In this document: piece after piece, positions 1-8,401 of the stretch
Numbering within the stretch: the stretch's first letter is position 1
How the letters are laid out: each line of letters opens with the position of its first letter
Source of the DNA: Larkinella soli
Lineage (GTDB): Bacteria > Bacteroidota > Bacteroidia > Cytophagales > Spirosomataceae
Direction: 5' to 3'
Assembly (NCBI RefSeq): GCF_003703975.1
Contig: NZ_QTJY01000004.1
Span: 310,001-374,000 of the forward strand
Length of the DNA stretch: 64,000 bases
Program-made: the position numbers and the translations under genes
Notes under the pieces: model-generated
Told to the model about the DNA's origin: nothing
The model's input: the letters and a program-made list of their open reading frames with translations, nothing else
The model's database searches: none

Positions 1-107
1 CCGGTGGTCATCCGCGTTCACGTACCGGTCTGTATGCAAAAGGCAAGAAGACCCGTCCGGTGAAGAAGTACTCAGATCGACTGATTATTAGCAAAAGGAA
101 AAAATAA
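1..107 (+). CDS. rplB: Ribosomal protein L2, C-terminal fragment
   Basis: Only the last 34 codons are present, read from base 3 and ending at TAA 105-107. The translation has the Gly-Gly-His-Pro-Arg followed by Arg/Lys-rich ending typical of the L2 C-terminus, which lies near the peptidyl transferase centre of 23S rRNA. The following gene is rpsS, the normal order of the S10 operon, which supports the call. The start and most of the gene lie outside the left edge of the window. Confidence 0.93.
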   Translation, partial: GGHPRSRTGLYAKGKKTRPVKKYSDRLIISKRKK

Positions 108-114
108 GAGGTAG

Positions 115-393
115 ATGGCACGCTCACTTAAAAAGGGTCCCTACATAGATTTTCGTCTGGAGAAGAAAGTCACCACCATGAATGATTCCGGCCGCAAGTC
201 CGTCATCAAGACCTGGTCGCGTCGGTCGATGATCTCTCCCGATTTCGTTGGCCATACGTTTGCCGTCCACAATGGCAATAAGTTCATTCCGGTGTACGTC
301 ACCGAAAACATGGTAGGCCATAAGCTGGGTGAATTTTCTCCCACCCGTAACTTCCGCGGCCACGTGGCGAAGAAAGACAAAGGCAAACGATAA
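115..393 (+). CDS. rpsS: 30S ribosomal protein S19
   Basis: This 92-residue protein begins [12 protein letters not shown] and has the full S19 length. S19 sits in the head of the small subunit, pairs with S13 and contacts 16S rRNA near the A site. The Arg-rich segment around residues 30-42 and the [11 protein letters not shown] motif near residues 69-79 are the conserved rRNA-binding parts. It starts 7 bases after rplB and precedes rplV, as in the standard S10 operon, so it is certainly co-transcribed. Confidence 0.98.
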   Translation: MARSLKKGPYIDFRLEKKVTTMNDSGRKSVIKTWSRRSMISPDFVGHTFAVHNGNKFIPVYVTENMVGHKLGEFSPTRNFRGHVAKKDKGKR

Positions 394-468
394 AAGCAGC
401 AGGCCGTCGTAAGCCGGTCGTTTCCGAACGATCCGGGTATGCGGAAGGCGACTAACACTCGTAAGATA

Positions 469-861
469 ATGGAAGCAATAGCAAAGCTAAAAAATGTGCC
501 TTCGTCCCCTCGCAAAATGCGGCTGGTCGCCAACCTGATCAGGGGTCAGAAGGTCAGCAAAGCGCTGGGTATTCTGCGTTATCAGCCCCAGGCTGGTGCC
601 GCCCTGCTGGAAAAGCTGCTGCTCTCGGCAGTAGCCAACTGGCAACAGAAAAATGAAGACGGACGGATCGAAGATGCCGACTTGTATGTAAAGACGATCT
701 TCGTCGACGGCGGCCGGATGCTGAAGCGTCTGCGCCCGGCTCCTCAGGGCCGTGGTCACCGGATCCGGAAACGGTCCAACCACGTGACGATCGTGATCGA
801 CAGTGCCGCAGCTCCCCTGACGCTTGCACCAGAAGTGACAACAGAAAACGCAGAAAACTAA
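469..861 (+). CDS. rplV: 50S ribosomal protein L22
   Basis: L22 lines the exit tunnel of the large subunit and helps assemble 23S rRNA. The start at 469 gives 130 residues beginning [20 protein letters not shown], which is the usual N-terminus; an upstream in-frame ATG at 439 would add ten residues that do not look like L22. The conserved RGQKV segment and the C-terminal hairpin around residues 85-105 ([12 protein letters not shown]) are present. The final residues form a short acidic tail. Nine bases separate it from rpsC. Confidence 0.96.
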   Translation: MEAIAKLKNVPSSPRKMRLVANLIRGQKVSKALGILRYQPQAGAALLEKLLLSAVANWQQKNEDGRIEDADLYVKTIFVDGGRMLKRLRPAPQGRGHRIRKRSNHVTIVIDSAAAPLTLAPEVTTENAEN

Positions 862-870
862 GACAACAGA

Positions 871-1725
871 ATGGGACAAAAAGTTAACCCCGTTGGTCTT
901 CGGCTCGGCATCGTTAAAGGTTGGGATTCCAGCTGGTATGGCGGCAAGGAATTTCCTGATAAACTGGTTGAAGACGAAAAGATCAGAAAATACATTCAGG
1001 CTCGTATTCCGAAAGGTTCCATCAGCAAGGTGGTAATCGAACGGACGCTGAAGCGGATTACGCTGACGATCCACACGGCCCGTCCGGGTATCGTTATCGG
1101 TAAAGGCGGTGGCGAGGTCGATAAGATCAAGGAAGAGCTCAAGAAAATTACCGGCAAAGACGTCCAGATCAACATCTTTGAGATCAAGCGTCCGGAGATC
1201 GACGCCAAGCTGATCGGTGAAACCATCGCTCAGCAGCTCCAGGCCCGTATCTCGTATCGGCGCGCCATGAAGCAGGCCATCAGCTCGGCCATCCGGGTGG
1301 GTGCTCAGGGAATCAAAGTTCGGGTTTCCGGTCGTCTGGGCGGTGCTGAAATGGCCCGTACGGAAGAGTACAAGGAAGGCCGGGTACCCCTGCACACGCT
1401 CCGTGCCGATATCGATTATGCCATCTCTGAAGCGCAGACCGTATACGGTAAAATCGGTATTAAGGTCTGGGTTTTCAAAGGTGAGCTTTACGGCAAGCGG
1501 GACCTGTCACCGGCCGCTCAGATGAGCGCAGCACAGCAGGATCGCGGTGGCGACCGTGGTGACCGTCGTGGTGACCGTGGGGACCGTCGCGGTGAGCGCG
1601 GTGGTGAAGGCGAACGCGGTGACCGTCGCCGGGGTCGGAACGACCAGCAGGGCGGACGCGGTGGCCGGGGCGGTGGTGGCGGACAGCAGCGCGGTGGCCA
1701 GGGCGGTGGCGGACGTAAAAGATAG
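871..1725 (+). CDS. rpsC: 30S ribosomal protein S3 with Gly/Arg/Asp-repeat tail
   Basis: S3 binds 16S rRNA in the head of the small subunit and forms part of the mRNA entry channel. Residues 1-220 are canonical: N-terminal [13 protein letters not shown], a type II KH domain with [10 protein letters not shown] near residues 78-87, and the C-terminal domain with [12 protein letters not shown]. Residues 224-284 are an extra tail built from imperfect GDRGDRRG and RGG-like units, encoded by a tandem repeat of ggtgaccgt-type units. At 284 residues the protein is about 60-70 longer than most S3. The tail is strongly basic and probably disordered; an extra RNA contact is an inference. Confidence 0.97.
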   Translation: MGQKVNPVGLRLGIVKGWDSSWYGGKEFPDKLVEDEKIRKYIQARIPKGSISKVVIERTLKRITLTIHTARPGIVIGKGGGEVDKIKEELKKITGKDVQINIFEIKRPEIDAKLIGETIAQQLQARISYRRAMKQAISSAIRVGAQGIKVRVSGRLGGAEMARTEEYKEGRVPLHTLRADIDYAISEAQTVYGKIGIKVWVFKGELYGKRDLSPAAQMSAAQQDRGGDRGDRRGDRGDRRGERGGEGERGDRRRGRNDQQGGRGGRGGGGGQQRGGQGGGGRKR

Positions 1726-1779
1726 TAAGAACATCGGACGTCGGCTGAATCAGACAACGTCCTTTAGATACGACTAAAG

Positions 1780-2208
1780 ATGTTACAACCAAGAAGAACC
1801 AAGTTTCGTAAGCAACAGAAAGGCCGCGTCAAAGGAGTAGCCGGACGGGGCCATGAGATCGCTTTCGGATCGTTTGCCATCAAGGCGCTGGAACCGGGCT
1901 GGATTACGTCCCGCCAGATTGAAGCGGCTCGTATTTCCGTCACCCGGGCCATGAAGCGTGAAGGCCAGGTCTGGATCCGGATTTTCCCGGATAAGTCGAT
2001 CACCAAGAAACCGGCTGAAGTACGGATGGGTAAAGGAAAAGGCGCTCCCGAATACTGGGTAGCCGTCGTTAAACCCGGTACGATCCTGTTCGAAGCGACG
2101 GGCGTCCCCCTGGATATCGCCAATGAAGCACTCCGTCTGGCCGCCCAGAAACTGCCGATCAAGACGAGATTCGTTGTTCGTCGGGATTATCAGGAAGCAG
2201 AAGACTAA
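1780..2208 (+). CDS. rplP: 50S ribosomal protein L16
   Basis: L16 organises the A-site region of 23S rRNA. The 142-residue product begins [16 protein letters not shown], the usual N-terminus, and contains the conserved GRGHEIAFG segment and [18 protein letters not shown] near residues 85-102. Length and sequence fit the family. The preceding 54-base gap holds a small hairpin (arms 1736-1741 and 1757-1762). The following gap to rpmC carries a dispersed palindromic repeat, unusual inside this operon. Confidence 0.98.
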   Translation: MLQPRRTKFRKQQKGRVKGVAGRGHEIAFGSFAIKALEPGWITSRQIEAARISVTRAMKREGQVWIRIFPDKSITKKPAEVRMGKGKGAPEYWVAVVKPGTILFEATGVPLDIANEALRLAAQKLPIKTRFVVRRDYQEAED

Positions 2209-2214
2209 CTCGGT

Positions 2215-2260
2215 TTTGTCATCCTGAGAGCAGGATTCGATCCAGAAGCCGGTTTGACAG
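2215..2260. repeat. REP-like palindromic element between rplP and rpmC
   Basis: The gap starts with a gtcatcctgag motif followed by caggat, making a 6-bp hairpin (arms 2221-2226 and 2231-2236), and is bracketed by TGTCA (2217-2221) and TGACA (2255-2259). The motif is closely related to the gtcatcccga arms of the larger element at 29399-29493 and to the cctcctgcgtcgggacgacag half-element near 62500. I infer a dispersed intergenic repeat inserted in a ribosomal operon. Confidence 0.5.
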
Positions 2261-2279
2261 AAAAAAACTCATAAGTGAA

Positions 2280-2480
2280 ATGAAAAAGAACGAGATAAAG
2301 TCGCTGACGGTCGAACAACTGAAAGAGCAGATCGCAGTTGAAAAGGATCGTCTTCAGAAACTGAAGTTTGCGCACGCTATTTCGCCCGTCGAGAACCCGA
2401 TGCGAATCCGTACGTCACGTAAACTGATTGCTCAATTACTGACCGAGCTTACGATTAAAGAAAAACCCGGGCAGGCATAA
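2280..2480 (+). CDS. rpmC: 50S ribosomal protein L29
   Basis: The 66-residue product begins MKKNEIKSLTVEQLKEQIAV and has the two-helix pattern and the NPMRIRTSRKLIAQLLTEL segment typical of L29. L29 sits at the exit of the peptide tunnel next to L23, where chaperones and the signal recognition particle dock. It lies between rplP and rpsQ, as expected. Only 12 bases separate it from rpsQ. Confidence 0.96.
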   Translation: MKKNEIKSLTVEQLKEQIAVEKDRLQKLKFAHAISPVENPMRIRTSRKLIAQLLTELTIKEKPGQA

Positions 2481-2492
2481 CGGTATCGAACC

Positions 2493-2756
2493 ATGGAGCA
2501 GCAAGCAAGAAATTTAAGAAAAGAAAGAATCGGTAAGGTGGTCAGCAACAAGATGGACAAATCCATCACCGTTGCCGTCGACCGGAAGGTACAGCACCCC
2601 ATCTACGGTAAGTTTATGCACCGTACGAAGAAGTTCATGGCCCATGACGAGAACAACGACTGCGGGATCGGCGATACGGTACGCATCATGGAGACTCGTC
2701 CGCTGAGCAAGAACAAGCGTTGGAGATTAGTCGAAATCATTGAAAAGGCGAAGTAA
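2493..2756 (+). CDS. rpsQ: 30S ribosomal protein S17
   Basis: S17 is a primary binding protein of the 5' domain of 16S rRNA. The 87-residue product has the conserved [19 protein letters not shown] start region, the HPIYGKF segment and the [20 protein letters not shown] core, which form its OB fold. Length and position between rpmC and rplN are normal. Three bases separate its stop from rplN. Confidence 0.98.
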   Translation: MEQQARNLRKERIGKVVSNKMDKSITVAVDRKVQHPIYGKFMHRTKKFMAHDENNDCGIGDTVRIMETRPLSKNKRWRLVEIIEKAK

Positions 2757-2759
2757 TCC

Positions 2760-3128
2760 ATGATCCAGCAAGAATCACGTTTGAGCGTTGCCGATAACAG
2801 CGGTGCCAAGGAGGTACTCTGCATCCGGGTCCTGGGTGGTACGGGCAAACGCTACGCTACGGTCGGCGATAAAATCGTTGTGACCGTGAAACAGGCCCTT
2901 TCTTCCAGTAACATGAAGAAGGGAACTGTTTCCAAAGCCGTTGTCGTACGGACGAAAAAGGAAGTTCGCCGGAAAGACGGCTCATATATCCGCTTCGAAG
3001 ACAATGCGGCAGTGCTGCTGAACAACAATGACGAGCCGCGCGGTACCCGGATTTTCGGGCCGGTTGCCCGTGAGTTGCGTGAGAAGCAGTTTATGAAAAT
3101 CGTTTCGTTGGCTCCAGAAGTATTGTAA
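2760..3128 (+). CDS. rplN: 50S ribosomal protein L14
   Basis: L14 forms part of the subunit interface (bridge B8) and contacts L19. The 122-residue product starts [19 protein letters not shown] and carries [25 protein letters not shown] and [13 protein letters not shown], the family signatures. The length is exactly typical. It is three bases downstream of rpsQ and three bases upstream of rplX, so it is tightly coupled in translation. Confidence 0.99.
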   Translation: MIQQESRLSVADNSGAKEVLCIRVLGGTGKRYATVGDKIVVTVKQALSSSNMKKGTVSKAVVVRTKKEVRRKDGSYIRFEDNAAVLLNNNDEPRGTRIFGPVARELREKQFMKIVSLAPEVL

Positions 3129-3131
3129 GCA

Positions 3132-3470
3132 ATGAAGAATGTAGCAGATAAGCCCAAAAAGTTACACGTTAAGTCGGGCGATACCGTTCTGGTGATCTCC
3201 GGTAACTCAAAGGGACAGACCGGTAAAATCCTGCGTGTGCTGGTAGACCGGCAACGGGCAGTGGTAGAAGGTGTCAATATGATCACCAAGCATATCAAGC
3301 CCTCAGCCGCCAACCCCCAGGGAAGCCTTGAAAAACGCGAAGGTTCCATCCACATCAGTAATCTGAAAGTGGTTGACCCGGCAACCGGAGAAGCATCACG
3401 CACTGGTCGGAAACTGAATGACAAAGGAAAGCTGCAGCGGTACTCGAAAAAGTCCGGCAACTTTATCTAA
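3132..3470 (+). CDS. rplX: 50S ribosomal protein L24
   Basis: L24 starts large-subunit assembly by binding the 5' end of 23S rRNA. Its KOW motif is visible near residues 13-45 (VKSGDTVLVISGNSKGQTGKI), followed by VEGVNMITKHIKPS and the GSLEKREGSIHISNL segment. At 112 residues it matches the family. The gap to rplE holds a 6-bp hairpin (CGTATT/AATACG, 3487-3503) ending three bases before the rplE start. Confidence 0.98.
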   Translation: MKNVADKPKKLHVKSGDTVLVISGNSKGQTGKILRVLVDRQRAVVEGVNMITKHIKPSAANPQGSLEKREGSIHISNLKVVDPATGEASRTGRKLNDKGKLQRYSKKSGNFI

Positions 3471-3506
3471 GAAAGAAAATCAGGAACGTATTAAACGAAT
3501 ACGACA

Positions 3507-4061
3507 GTGGCAACTCCGAGACTGAAAGAAAAATATACGAACGAGATTGTGTCCCAGCTCAAGGAGAGATTCCAGTACAAAAGCATCATGCAGGTACCGA
3601 AACTCTCCAAGATCGTCATCAACAAAGGGATTGGGGCCGCCGTCGCCGATAAGAAGCTGGTCGATGTCGGTGTCGAAGAACTGACGATGATCACGGGCCA
3701 GAAGGCGGTTCCGACGATTGCAAAGAAAGCCGTATCCAACTTCAAACTTCGCGAAGGCATGCCGATCGGCGCCAAAGTAACGCTGCGCGGTGAGAAGATG
3801 TACGAATTCCTGGATCGTCTGACCTCCGTAGCGCTTCCGCGGGTACGTGACTTCAAAGGCGTCAGCGACAAGGGTTTCGACGGCAATGGTAACTATACGT
3901 TTGGCGTGAAGGAACAGATCATCTTCCCGGAAATCACCATCGACAAGGTGAACCGGATCTCCGGGATGGACATCACGTTCGTTACGACGGCCAACACGGA
4001 TGAAGAAAGTTTTGCACTGCTGAAAGCGCTGGGTATGCCCTTCGCCGGTGGTAAAAAATAA
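3507..4061 (+). CDS. rplE: 50S ribosomal protein L5
   Basis: L5 binds 5S rRNA and forms bridge B1b with S13. Translation starts at a GTG codon; no better ATG exists upstream in frame, and the N-terminus [10 protein letters not shown] is normal. The family motifs [33 protein letters not shown] and [19 protein letters not shown] are all present in a protein of 184 residues. The GTG start directly follows a small hairpin, which could limit initiation; that link is an inference. Confidence 0.97.
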   Translation: MATPRLKEKYTNEIVSQLKERFQYKSIMQVPKLSKIVINKGIGAAVADKKLVDVGVEELTMITGQKAVPTIAKKAVSNFKLREGMPIGAKVTLRGEKMYEFLDRLTSVALPRVRDFKGVSDKGFDGNGNYTFGVKEQIIFPEITIDKVNRISGMDITFVTTANTDEESFALLKALGMPFAGGKK

Positions 4062-4082
4062 CGCATTTAGCGAAAAAAGAAC

Positions 4083-4352
4083 ATGGCAAAAGAATCCATC
4101 AAAGCAAGAGAGCGTAAGCGGGCTGCCCTGGTTGCAAAGTATGCCACCAAGCGTGCCGCGCTGAAAGCTGCCGGAGACTACGTCGGGCTGGACAAGCTCC
4201 CGAAAAATGCTTCGCCGGTTCGTCTGCACAACCGTTGTAAACTAACGGGACGTCCGCGCGGATACATGCGGAAGTTTGGTATCTCCCGCGTCACCTTCCG
4301 CGAAATGGCCTCGGCAGGTAAGATCCCAGGCGTAACGAAGGCAAGCTGGTAA
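4083..4352 (+). CDS. rpsN: 30S ribosomal protein S14, zinc-independent type
   Basis: S14 binds the head of 16S rRNA with S3 and S10. The 89-residue product starts [20 protein letters not shown] and ends [24 protein letters not shown]. It has a single Cys ([11 protein letters not shown]) rather than the CxxC-CxxC zinc knuckle of the short form, so it belongs to the long zinc-free class. It is followed by a 107-base gap with a possible internal promoter before rpsH. Confidence 0.97.
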   Translation: MAKESIKARERKRAALVAKYATKRAALKAAGDYVGLDKLPKNASPVRLHNRCKLTGRPRGYMRKFGISRVTFREMASAGKIPGVTKASW

Positions 4353-4391
4353 GCATTTAACGCGACCTTAGCGAATATCGAAACAATTCCC

Positions 4392-4399
4392 TAATTTTG
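4392..4399 (+). promoter_or_regulatory. Candidate internal promoter -7 box upstream of rpsH
   Basis: TAATTTTG fits the Bacteroidota -7 consensus TAnnTTTG exactly and lies 61 bases before the rpsH ATG in one of the longer gaps of the operon. No clear TTTG -33 element is visible at the right distance, so this is a weak call. The transcript from here would begin with a GC-rich segment able to fold (GGCG/CGCC arms around 4424-4440). Confidence 0.35.
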
Positions 4400-4459
4400 C
4401 AGGCCCGTTTCAGGCGGTACAAGTCGCCGGGAGGGTTTGCAGCTAATAATCAGGAGGAA

Positions 4460-4858
4460 ATGAATACTGATCCCATAGCAGACTATCTGACTCGTATCAG
4501 AAATGCGATCCGCGCCAAGCACCGGGTCGTTGAAATTCCTGCTTCCAACATAAAGAAGGAGATCACGAAGGTACTCTTTGATAAGGGCTTCATTCAGAAC
4601 TATAAGTTCGATGAAACCGGCCCCCAAGGCAGTATCAAGATCGCGTTGAAGTACAATCCGGTGACCAAGCAGCCTGCCATCGTTGATTTGCAGCGGGTAA
4701 GCCGTCCGGGTCTGCGCCAATACAAAGGCTCGACGGATCTTCCTCGCGTGTTAAACGGCCTGGGCGTGGCCATCGTCTCGACCTCGAAAGGCGTGATGAC
4801 GGACAAGGAAGCCCGGACGTTGAATGTAGGCGGTGAAGTGTTGTGTTACGTTTACTAA
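4460..4858 (+). CDS. rpsH: 30S ribosomal protein S8
   Basis: S8 binds the central domain of 16S rRNA and in several bacteria represses the spc operon. The start at 4460 gives 132 residues beginning [17 protein letters not shown], the normal N-terminus; an earlier in-frame start at 4397 would add 21 unrelated residues. Signature segments include [11 protein letters not shown] and [19 protein letters not shown]. An AGGAGG hexamer lies two bases upstream of the ATG, which is rare in this window and closer than the usual Shine-Dalgarno spacing. Confidence 0.97.
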   Translation: MNTDPIADYLTRIRNAIRAKHRVVEIPASNIKKEITKVLFDKGFIQNYKFDETGPQGSIKIALKYNPVTKQPAIVDLQRVSRPGLRQYKGSTDLPRVLNGLGVAIVSTSKGVMTDKEARTLNVGGEVLCYVY

Positions 4859-4867
4859 TCAGGAACC

Positions 4868-5425
4868 ATGTCACGCGTAGGTAATAAAGTCATTGCGCTG
4901 CCGGAGACGGTATCCGTTTCGGTGGAGAGCGGTAATGTCGTTACTGTGAAAGGCCCGAAGGGAACCCTGTCGCAGAGCGTAAATCCCGACATCAAGGTAG
5001 AAATTGCCGACGGCCAGCTTCGGGTGGTTCGTCCGAGCGATCAGAAACGTCATAAGGCCCTTCATGGTCTGTATCGCGCTCTGGTGAACAATATGGTAAC
5101 CGGTGTCAGCGAAGGCTATCGGTTGCAACTGGAAATTGTCGGTGTGGGTTATAAAGCGGTGGTGAACGGCAATATCCTGCAGCTGACCTTAGGCTTCTCC
5201 CACGACATTTACGTTTCGATTCCGGCCGAGATTAAGGTTTCTGCCGTAACTGAAAAAGGTCAGAATCCGAAAGTTATTCTTGAAGGGATCGACAAGCAGC
5301 TGATTGGTGAGGTAGCCGCCAAAATCCGTTCACTCCGCAAGGTTGAACCGTACAAAGGCAAAGGGGTCCGGTTTGTGGGTGAAGCCATCCGCCGGAAAGC
5401 AGGCAAGTCTGCCTCCAAGAAATAA
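4868..5425 (+). CDS. rplF: 50S ribosomal protein L6
   Basis: L6 sits near the sarcin-ricin loop and the factor-binding site. The 185-residue product begins MSRVGNKVIALPETV and contains VKGPKGTLSQSV, the LQLEIVGVGYKA segment and the C-terminal GKGVRFVGEAIRRKAGKSA. Both L6 repeats are complete. Position between rpsH and rplR is standard; the gap to rplR is 31 bases. Confidence 0.98.
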   Translation: MSRVGNKVIALPETVSVSVESGNVVTVKGPKGTLSQSVNPDIKVEIADGQLRVVRPSDQKRHKALHGLYRALVNNMVTGVSEGYRLQLEIVGVGYKAVVNGNILQLTLGFSHDIYVSIPAEIKVSAVTEKGQNPKVILEGIDKQLIGEVAAKIRSLRKVEPYKGKGVRFVGEAIRRKAGKSASKK

Positions 5426-5456
5426 TTGGTGAACCATATAATAAGCACAGGCGAAA

Positions 5457-5813
5457 ATGGCTGTCACAAGATCAAACAGAAGACTGCGTATTAAGCATCA
5501 TATCCGGAACCGGGTTGCCGGAACGGCCGACCGGCCGCGGTTGTCCGTATTCCGTTCCAACGCCCGGATTTACGCCCAGATCATCGACGACGAGAATGGG
5601 GTCACTCTGACCAGCGCTTCGTCCATCGAGGTCAACGGTAGCGAGAAAAAAGGGATCAATGTCGAACTGGCAAAGCAGGTAGGTCAGAAACTGGCCGAAA
5701 AAGCCACTACCAGCGGCATCACGAAAGTGGTTTTTGACCGGAATGGTTATTTGTATCATGGTAAGGTGAAAGCTCTGGCCGACGGTGCCAGAGAAGGAGG
5801 CCTTCAATTCTAA
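5457..5813 (+). CDS. rplR: 50S ribosomal protein L18
   Basis: L18 binds 5S rRNA together with L5. The 118-residue product has the basic N-terminal arm ([20 protein letters not shown]), the [20 protein letters not shown] core and the [26 protein letters not shown] ending that defines the family. Length and neighbours are as expected. It precedes rpsE by eight bases. Confidence 0.98.
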   Translation: MAVTRSNRRLRIKHHIRNRVAGTADRPRLSVFRSNARIYAQIIDDENGVTLTSASSIEVNGSEKKGINVELAKQVGQKLAEKATTSGITKVVFDRNGYLYHGKVKALADGAREGGLQF

Positions 5814-5821
5814 GCAAAACA

Positions 5822-6337
5822 ATGGTAACCAATACAAGACCCGCTAAGGTTAACGAGTCTGAACTGAAAGAGCGCGTTGTTGCGATCAACCGCGTTGCCA
5901 AAGTAGTAAAAGGTGGCCGGCGCTTCAGCTTTGCCGCTATTGTAGTGGTCGGTGATGGTAACGGAGTGGTTGGCTACGGCCTGGGCAAAGCAAACGAAGT
6001 AACGGATGCGATTGCCAAGGGAATTGAAGATGCCAAGAAAAACCTGGTTCAGGTTCCGCTTCTGAAGCACACCGTACCTCACCAGATGGAAGGCAAGTTC
6101 AGCGGTGGTTTCGTTCTGCTGAAACCGGCTTCTGCCGGAACGGGCGTTATCGCCGGCGGTGCAATGCGCGCCGTGCTGGAAAGCGCCGGTATCCGCGACG
6201 TATTGGCAAAGTCGAAAGGTTCGTCCAACCCGCACAACGTGGTTAAGGCAACGATCGACGCCCTGCTGAAAATGCGTGCTCCGCATCAGGTAGCCTTCCA
6301 GCGGAGCGTGAAGCTTGGCAAAGTCTTCAACGGGTAA
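5822..6337 (+). CDS. rpsE: 30S ribosomal protein S5
   Basis: S5 lines the mRNA entry channel with S3 and S4 and affects decoding accuracy. The 171-residue product has the double-stranded RNA-binding-like N-terminal domain ([21 protein letters not shown]) and the C-terminal domain with [17 protein letters not shown]-like sequence (here [17 protein letters not shown]), [19 protein letters not shown]. All are family hallmarks. The next gene, rpmD, starts 25 bases later. Confidence 0.98.
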   Translation: MVTNTRPAKVNESELKERVVAINRVAKVVKGGRRFSFAAIVVVGDGNGVVGYGLGKANEVTDAIAKGIEDAKKNLVQVPLLKHTVPHQMEGKFSGGFVLLKPASAGTGVIAGGAMRAVLESAGIRDVLAKSKGSSNPHNVVKATIDALLKMRAPHQVAFQRSVKLGKVFNG

Positions 6338-6362
6338 GATCCCATAACAACCGTAATAAGAA

Positions 6363-6542
6363 ATGGCACGGGTTAGAATTACACAGATCCGCAGCACCAT
6401 CAAGCGGCCGAAAACGCAAAAGCTGGCGATGCAGTCGCTCGGACTGGGCAAAATCAACCGCAGCGTCGAGTTTGAATACAACGACGCACTGGGCGGTATC
6501 ATTCGGAAAGTCCAACACTTGATTAAAGTCGAAGAAATCTAA
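6363..6542 (+). CDS. rpmD: 50S ribosomal protein L30
   Basis: A 59-codon gene runs from ATG 6363 to TAA 6540-6542. The product starts MARVRITQIRSTIKRPKTQK and continues with TLxxLGLxKxNR-type sequence (here MQSLGLGKINRSVEF), a classic L30 pattern, ending in HLIKVEEI. L30 is a small, non-universal large-subunit protein. It fills the space between rpsE and rplO exactly, with six bases to rplO. Confidence 0.96.
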   Translation: MARVRITQIRSTIKRPKTQKLAMQSLGLGKINRSVEFEYNDALGGIIRKVQHLIKVEEI

Positions 6543-6548
6543 TTCATT

Positions 6549-6995
6549 ATGAATTTAAGTTCACTCAAACCTGCGAAAGGTTCCGTCCGGGAGCGCAAGC
6601 GAGTAGGTCGAGGTACTGGTTCGGGCATGGGTGGTACGTCTACCCGTGGTCATAAAGGTGCCCAGTCGCGTTCCGGTTACAGCGCAAAGAAAAACTTTGA
6701 AGGCGGTCAGATGCCCCTTCAGCGCCGGGTACCGAAATTTGGCTTTAAAAATATCAACCGGGTTGAATACAAGCCCATTAACCTGGATACTCTTCAGGAG
6801 TTGATCCAGAAGACCCAGGCAACGGCCGTTGATATTGACCTGCTGCTGGAAAACGGTCTGGTGAGTAAAAACGATAAGGTAAAGATCCTGAGCCGGGGCG
6901 AACTGACGTCGGCGGTGGAAGTAAAAGCGCATGCCTTCTCACTGAAGGCCACCGAGGCCATCGAGAAAGCGGGGGGTAAAGCAGTAAAGCTCTAA
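6549..6995 (+). CDS. rplO: 50S ribosomal protein L15
   Basis: L15 is a late-assembly protein that spans several 23S rRNA domains. The 148-residue product begins MNLSSLKPAKGSVRERKRVG and has the glycine-rich basic N-terminal region (GRGTGSGMGGTSTRGHKGAQSR) followed by FEGGQMPLQRRVPKFGF, both diagnostic. The C-terminal domain with KVKILSRGEL is complete. secY follows after an 86-base gap carrying a promoter-like box. Confidence 0.98.
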   Translation: MNLSSLKPAKGSVRERKRVGRGTGSGMGGTSTRGHKGAQSRSGYSAKKNFEGGQMPLQRRVPKFGFKNINRVEYKPINLDTLQELIQKTQATAVDIDLLLENGLVSKNDKVKILSRGELTSAVEVKAHAFSLKATEAIEKAGGKAVKL

Positions 6996-7039
6996 TCAGT
7001 TTGCTCGTCCGTTCAATAGGTTAAGCCAGATTTTTTCTG

Positions 7040-7047
7040 TAACTTTG
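7040..7047 (+). promoter_or_regulatory. Candidate promoter -7 box upstream of secY
   Basis: TAACTTTG matches TAnnTTTG exactly and lies 35 bases before the secY ATG. The same octamer occurs before the yqeY operon at 38918. No convincing TTTG is present at the -33 distance (the nearest, 7000-7003, is too far), so this is a weak to moderate call for a promoter that would let secY and the genes after it be expressed apart from the upstream operon. Confidence 0.4.
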
Positions 7048-7081
7048 GTGACTTTTTTTGGATGAGCAGCTTGATAATACA

Positions 7082-8395
7082 ATGAAACGATTCATCACGA
7101 CCCTTCAGAATATCTTTTCGATTGAAGAGCTGAGGACCCGTATCCTGAATACCCTGCTTTTCGTAACGGTTTTCAGACTGGGTTCTCATATCGTTCTGCC
7201 CGGTGTCGATCCGGACAAACTGAATCTGACTCCGCAGGGGCTGTTAGGTTTGCTCGACACCTTTCTGGGTGGAGCTTTCAGCAAAGCTTCGATCTTCGCG
7301 TTGGGGATCATGCCGTATATTTCGGCATCCATCGCGATTCAGCTGCTGACGCTGGCCTTGCCCTACTTCCAGAAAATGCAGAAGGAAGGTGAATCCGGCC
7401 GCAAACGGCTGAATCAGATTACCCGGGTCCTGACGATATTCGTTACGGCCGCCCAGGCGATCAGTTACCTGACGACCACGATTCCGAACGAAGCCATTCT
7501 GATCAATCCGACCACGTTCCGGATCGTATCGGTTTTCATTCTGACGGCAGGAACGATCTTCTGTATGTGGTTGGGTGAGCGGATCACCGATAAAGGAATC
7601 GGCAACGGTATTTCGATGCTGATCATGATCGGGATCGTGAGCCGTTTCCCGGGAGCCATCATCGGAGAAGCCATGTCACGGGGAACCGCTCAGGCTCTGA
7701 TTTTCGTTCTGGAGATTGTGGCGCTTTTCTTTGTCGTGATGGGTGCCGTCGTGCTGACGCAGGCCGTGCGCCGGATTCCGATCCAGTATGCCAAACAGGT
7801 CGTTGGGAACAAGGTCGTCGGCGGACAACGGCAGTATTTGCCCCTTAAGCTGAATGCCGCTGGTGTAATGCCGATCATCTTCGCCCAGGCGCTGATGTTC
7901 CTTCCCTCGCTGGTTGGCTCTCTGTTTGCCGAAAAAAGTGACTTTGCCGGAACGGTTCAGACGGTTTTCGCCGATTATACCTCCTGGCAATACAATGTAT
8001 TGTTTGCTTTCCTGATCATTGTCTTTACGTTCTTCTATACGGCCATTTCGGTAAACCCGAATCAGATTGCCGACGATATGAAGCGTAGCGGTGGTTTTAT
8101 TCCGGGCGTCAAACCTGGTTTCATGACTTCTGAATACATTGGGCAGGTGCTTGACCGAATCACATTACCGGGTGCGCTCATGCTGGCCGTCGTCGCTATT
8201 CTGCCGGCGATTGCCGTTCTGCTCGGAATGACCCGTGGTTTCTCCCAGTTCTTTGGCGGAACCTCGCTGCTGATTATGGTTGGTGTCGTTCTGGATACCC
8301 TGCAGCAGGTAGAAAGTTATCTCCTGATGCGTCGCTACGAGGGATTGATGAAGTCAGGACGTGTAACGGGGCGCACGGAGAGCGTGGCCGCCTAA
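7082..8395 (+). CDS. secY: Preprotein translocase subunit SecY
   Basis: SecY forms the protein-conducting channel of the inner membrane with SecE and SecG. The start at 7082 gives 437 residues beginning MKRFITTLQNIFSIEELRTR; an upstream TTG at 7058 would add eight residues and overlaps the region just after the promoter-like box. Ten hydrophobic segments are visible. The plug-region and signature sequences LGIMPYISASIAIQLL, GESGRKRLNQ and the cytosolic-loop segment IPIQYAKQVVG are present. The gene sits between rplO and map, with no adk, as usual in Bacteroidota. Confidence 0.97.
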   Translation: MKRFITTLQNIFSIEELRTRILNTLLFVTVFRLGSHIVLPGVDPDKLNLTPQGLLGLLDTFLGGAFSKASIFALGIMPYISASIAIQLLTLALPYFQKMQKEGESGRKRLNQITRVLTIFVTAAQAISYLTTTIPNEAILINPTTFRIVSVFILTAGTIFCMWLGERITDKGIGNGISMLIMIGIVSRFPGAIIGEAMSRGTAQALIFVLEIVALFFVVMGAVVLTQAVRRIPIQYAKQVVGNKVVGGQRQYLPLKLNAAGVMPIIFAQALMFLPSLVGSLFAEKSDFAGTVQTVFADYTSWQYNVLFAFLIIVFTFFYTAISVNPNQIADDMKRSGGFIPGVKPGFMTSEYIGQVLDRITLPGALMLAVVAILPAIAVLLGMTRGFSQFFGGTSLLIMVGVVLDTLQQVESYLLMRRYEGLMKSGRVTGRTESVAA

Positions 8396-8401
8396 GGGAA
8401 G

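Noticed and set aside
1546-1700. Tandem ggtgaccgt repeats considered as a possible CRISPR or minisatellite
   Set aside because: The repeat is in frame, encodes the S3 tail, and has no spacers.
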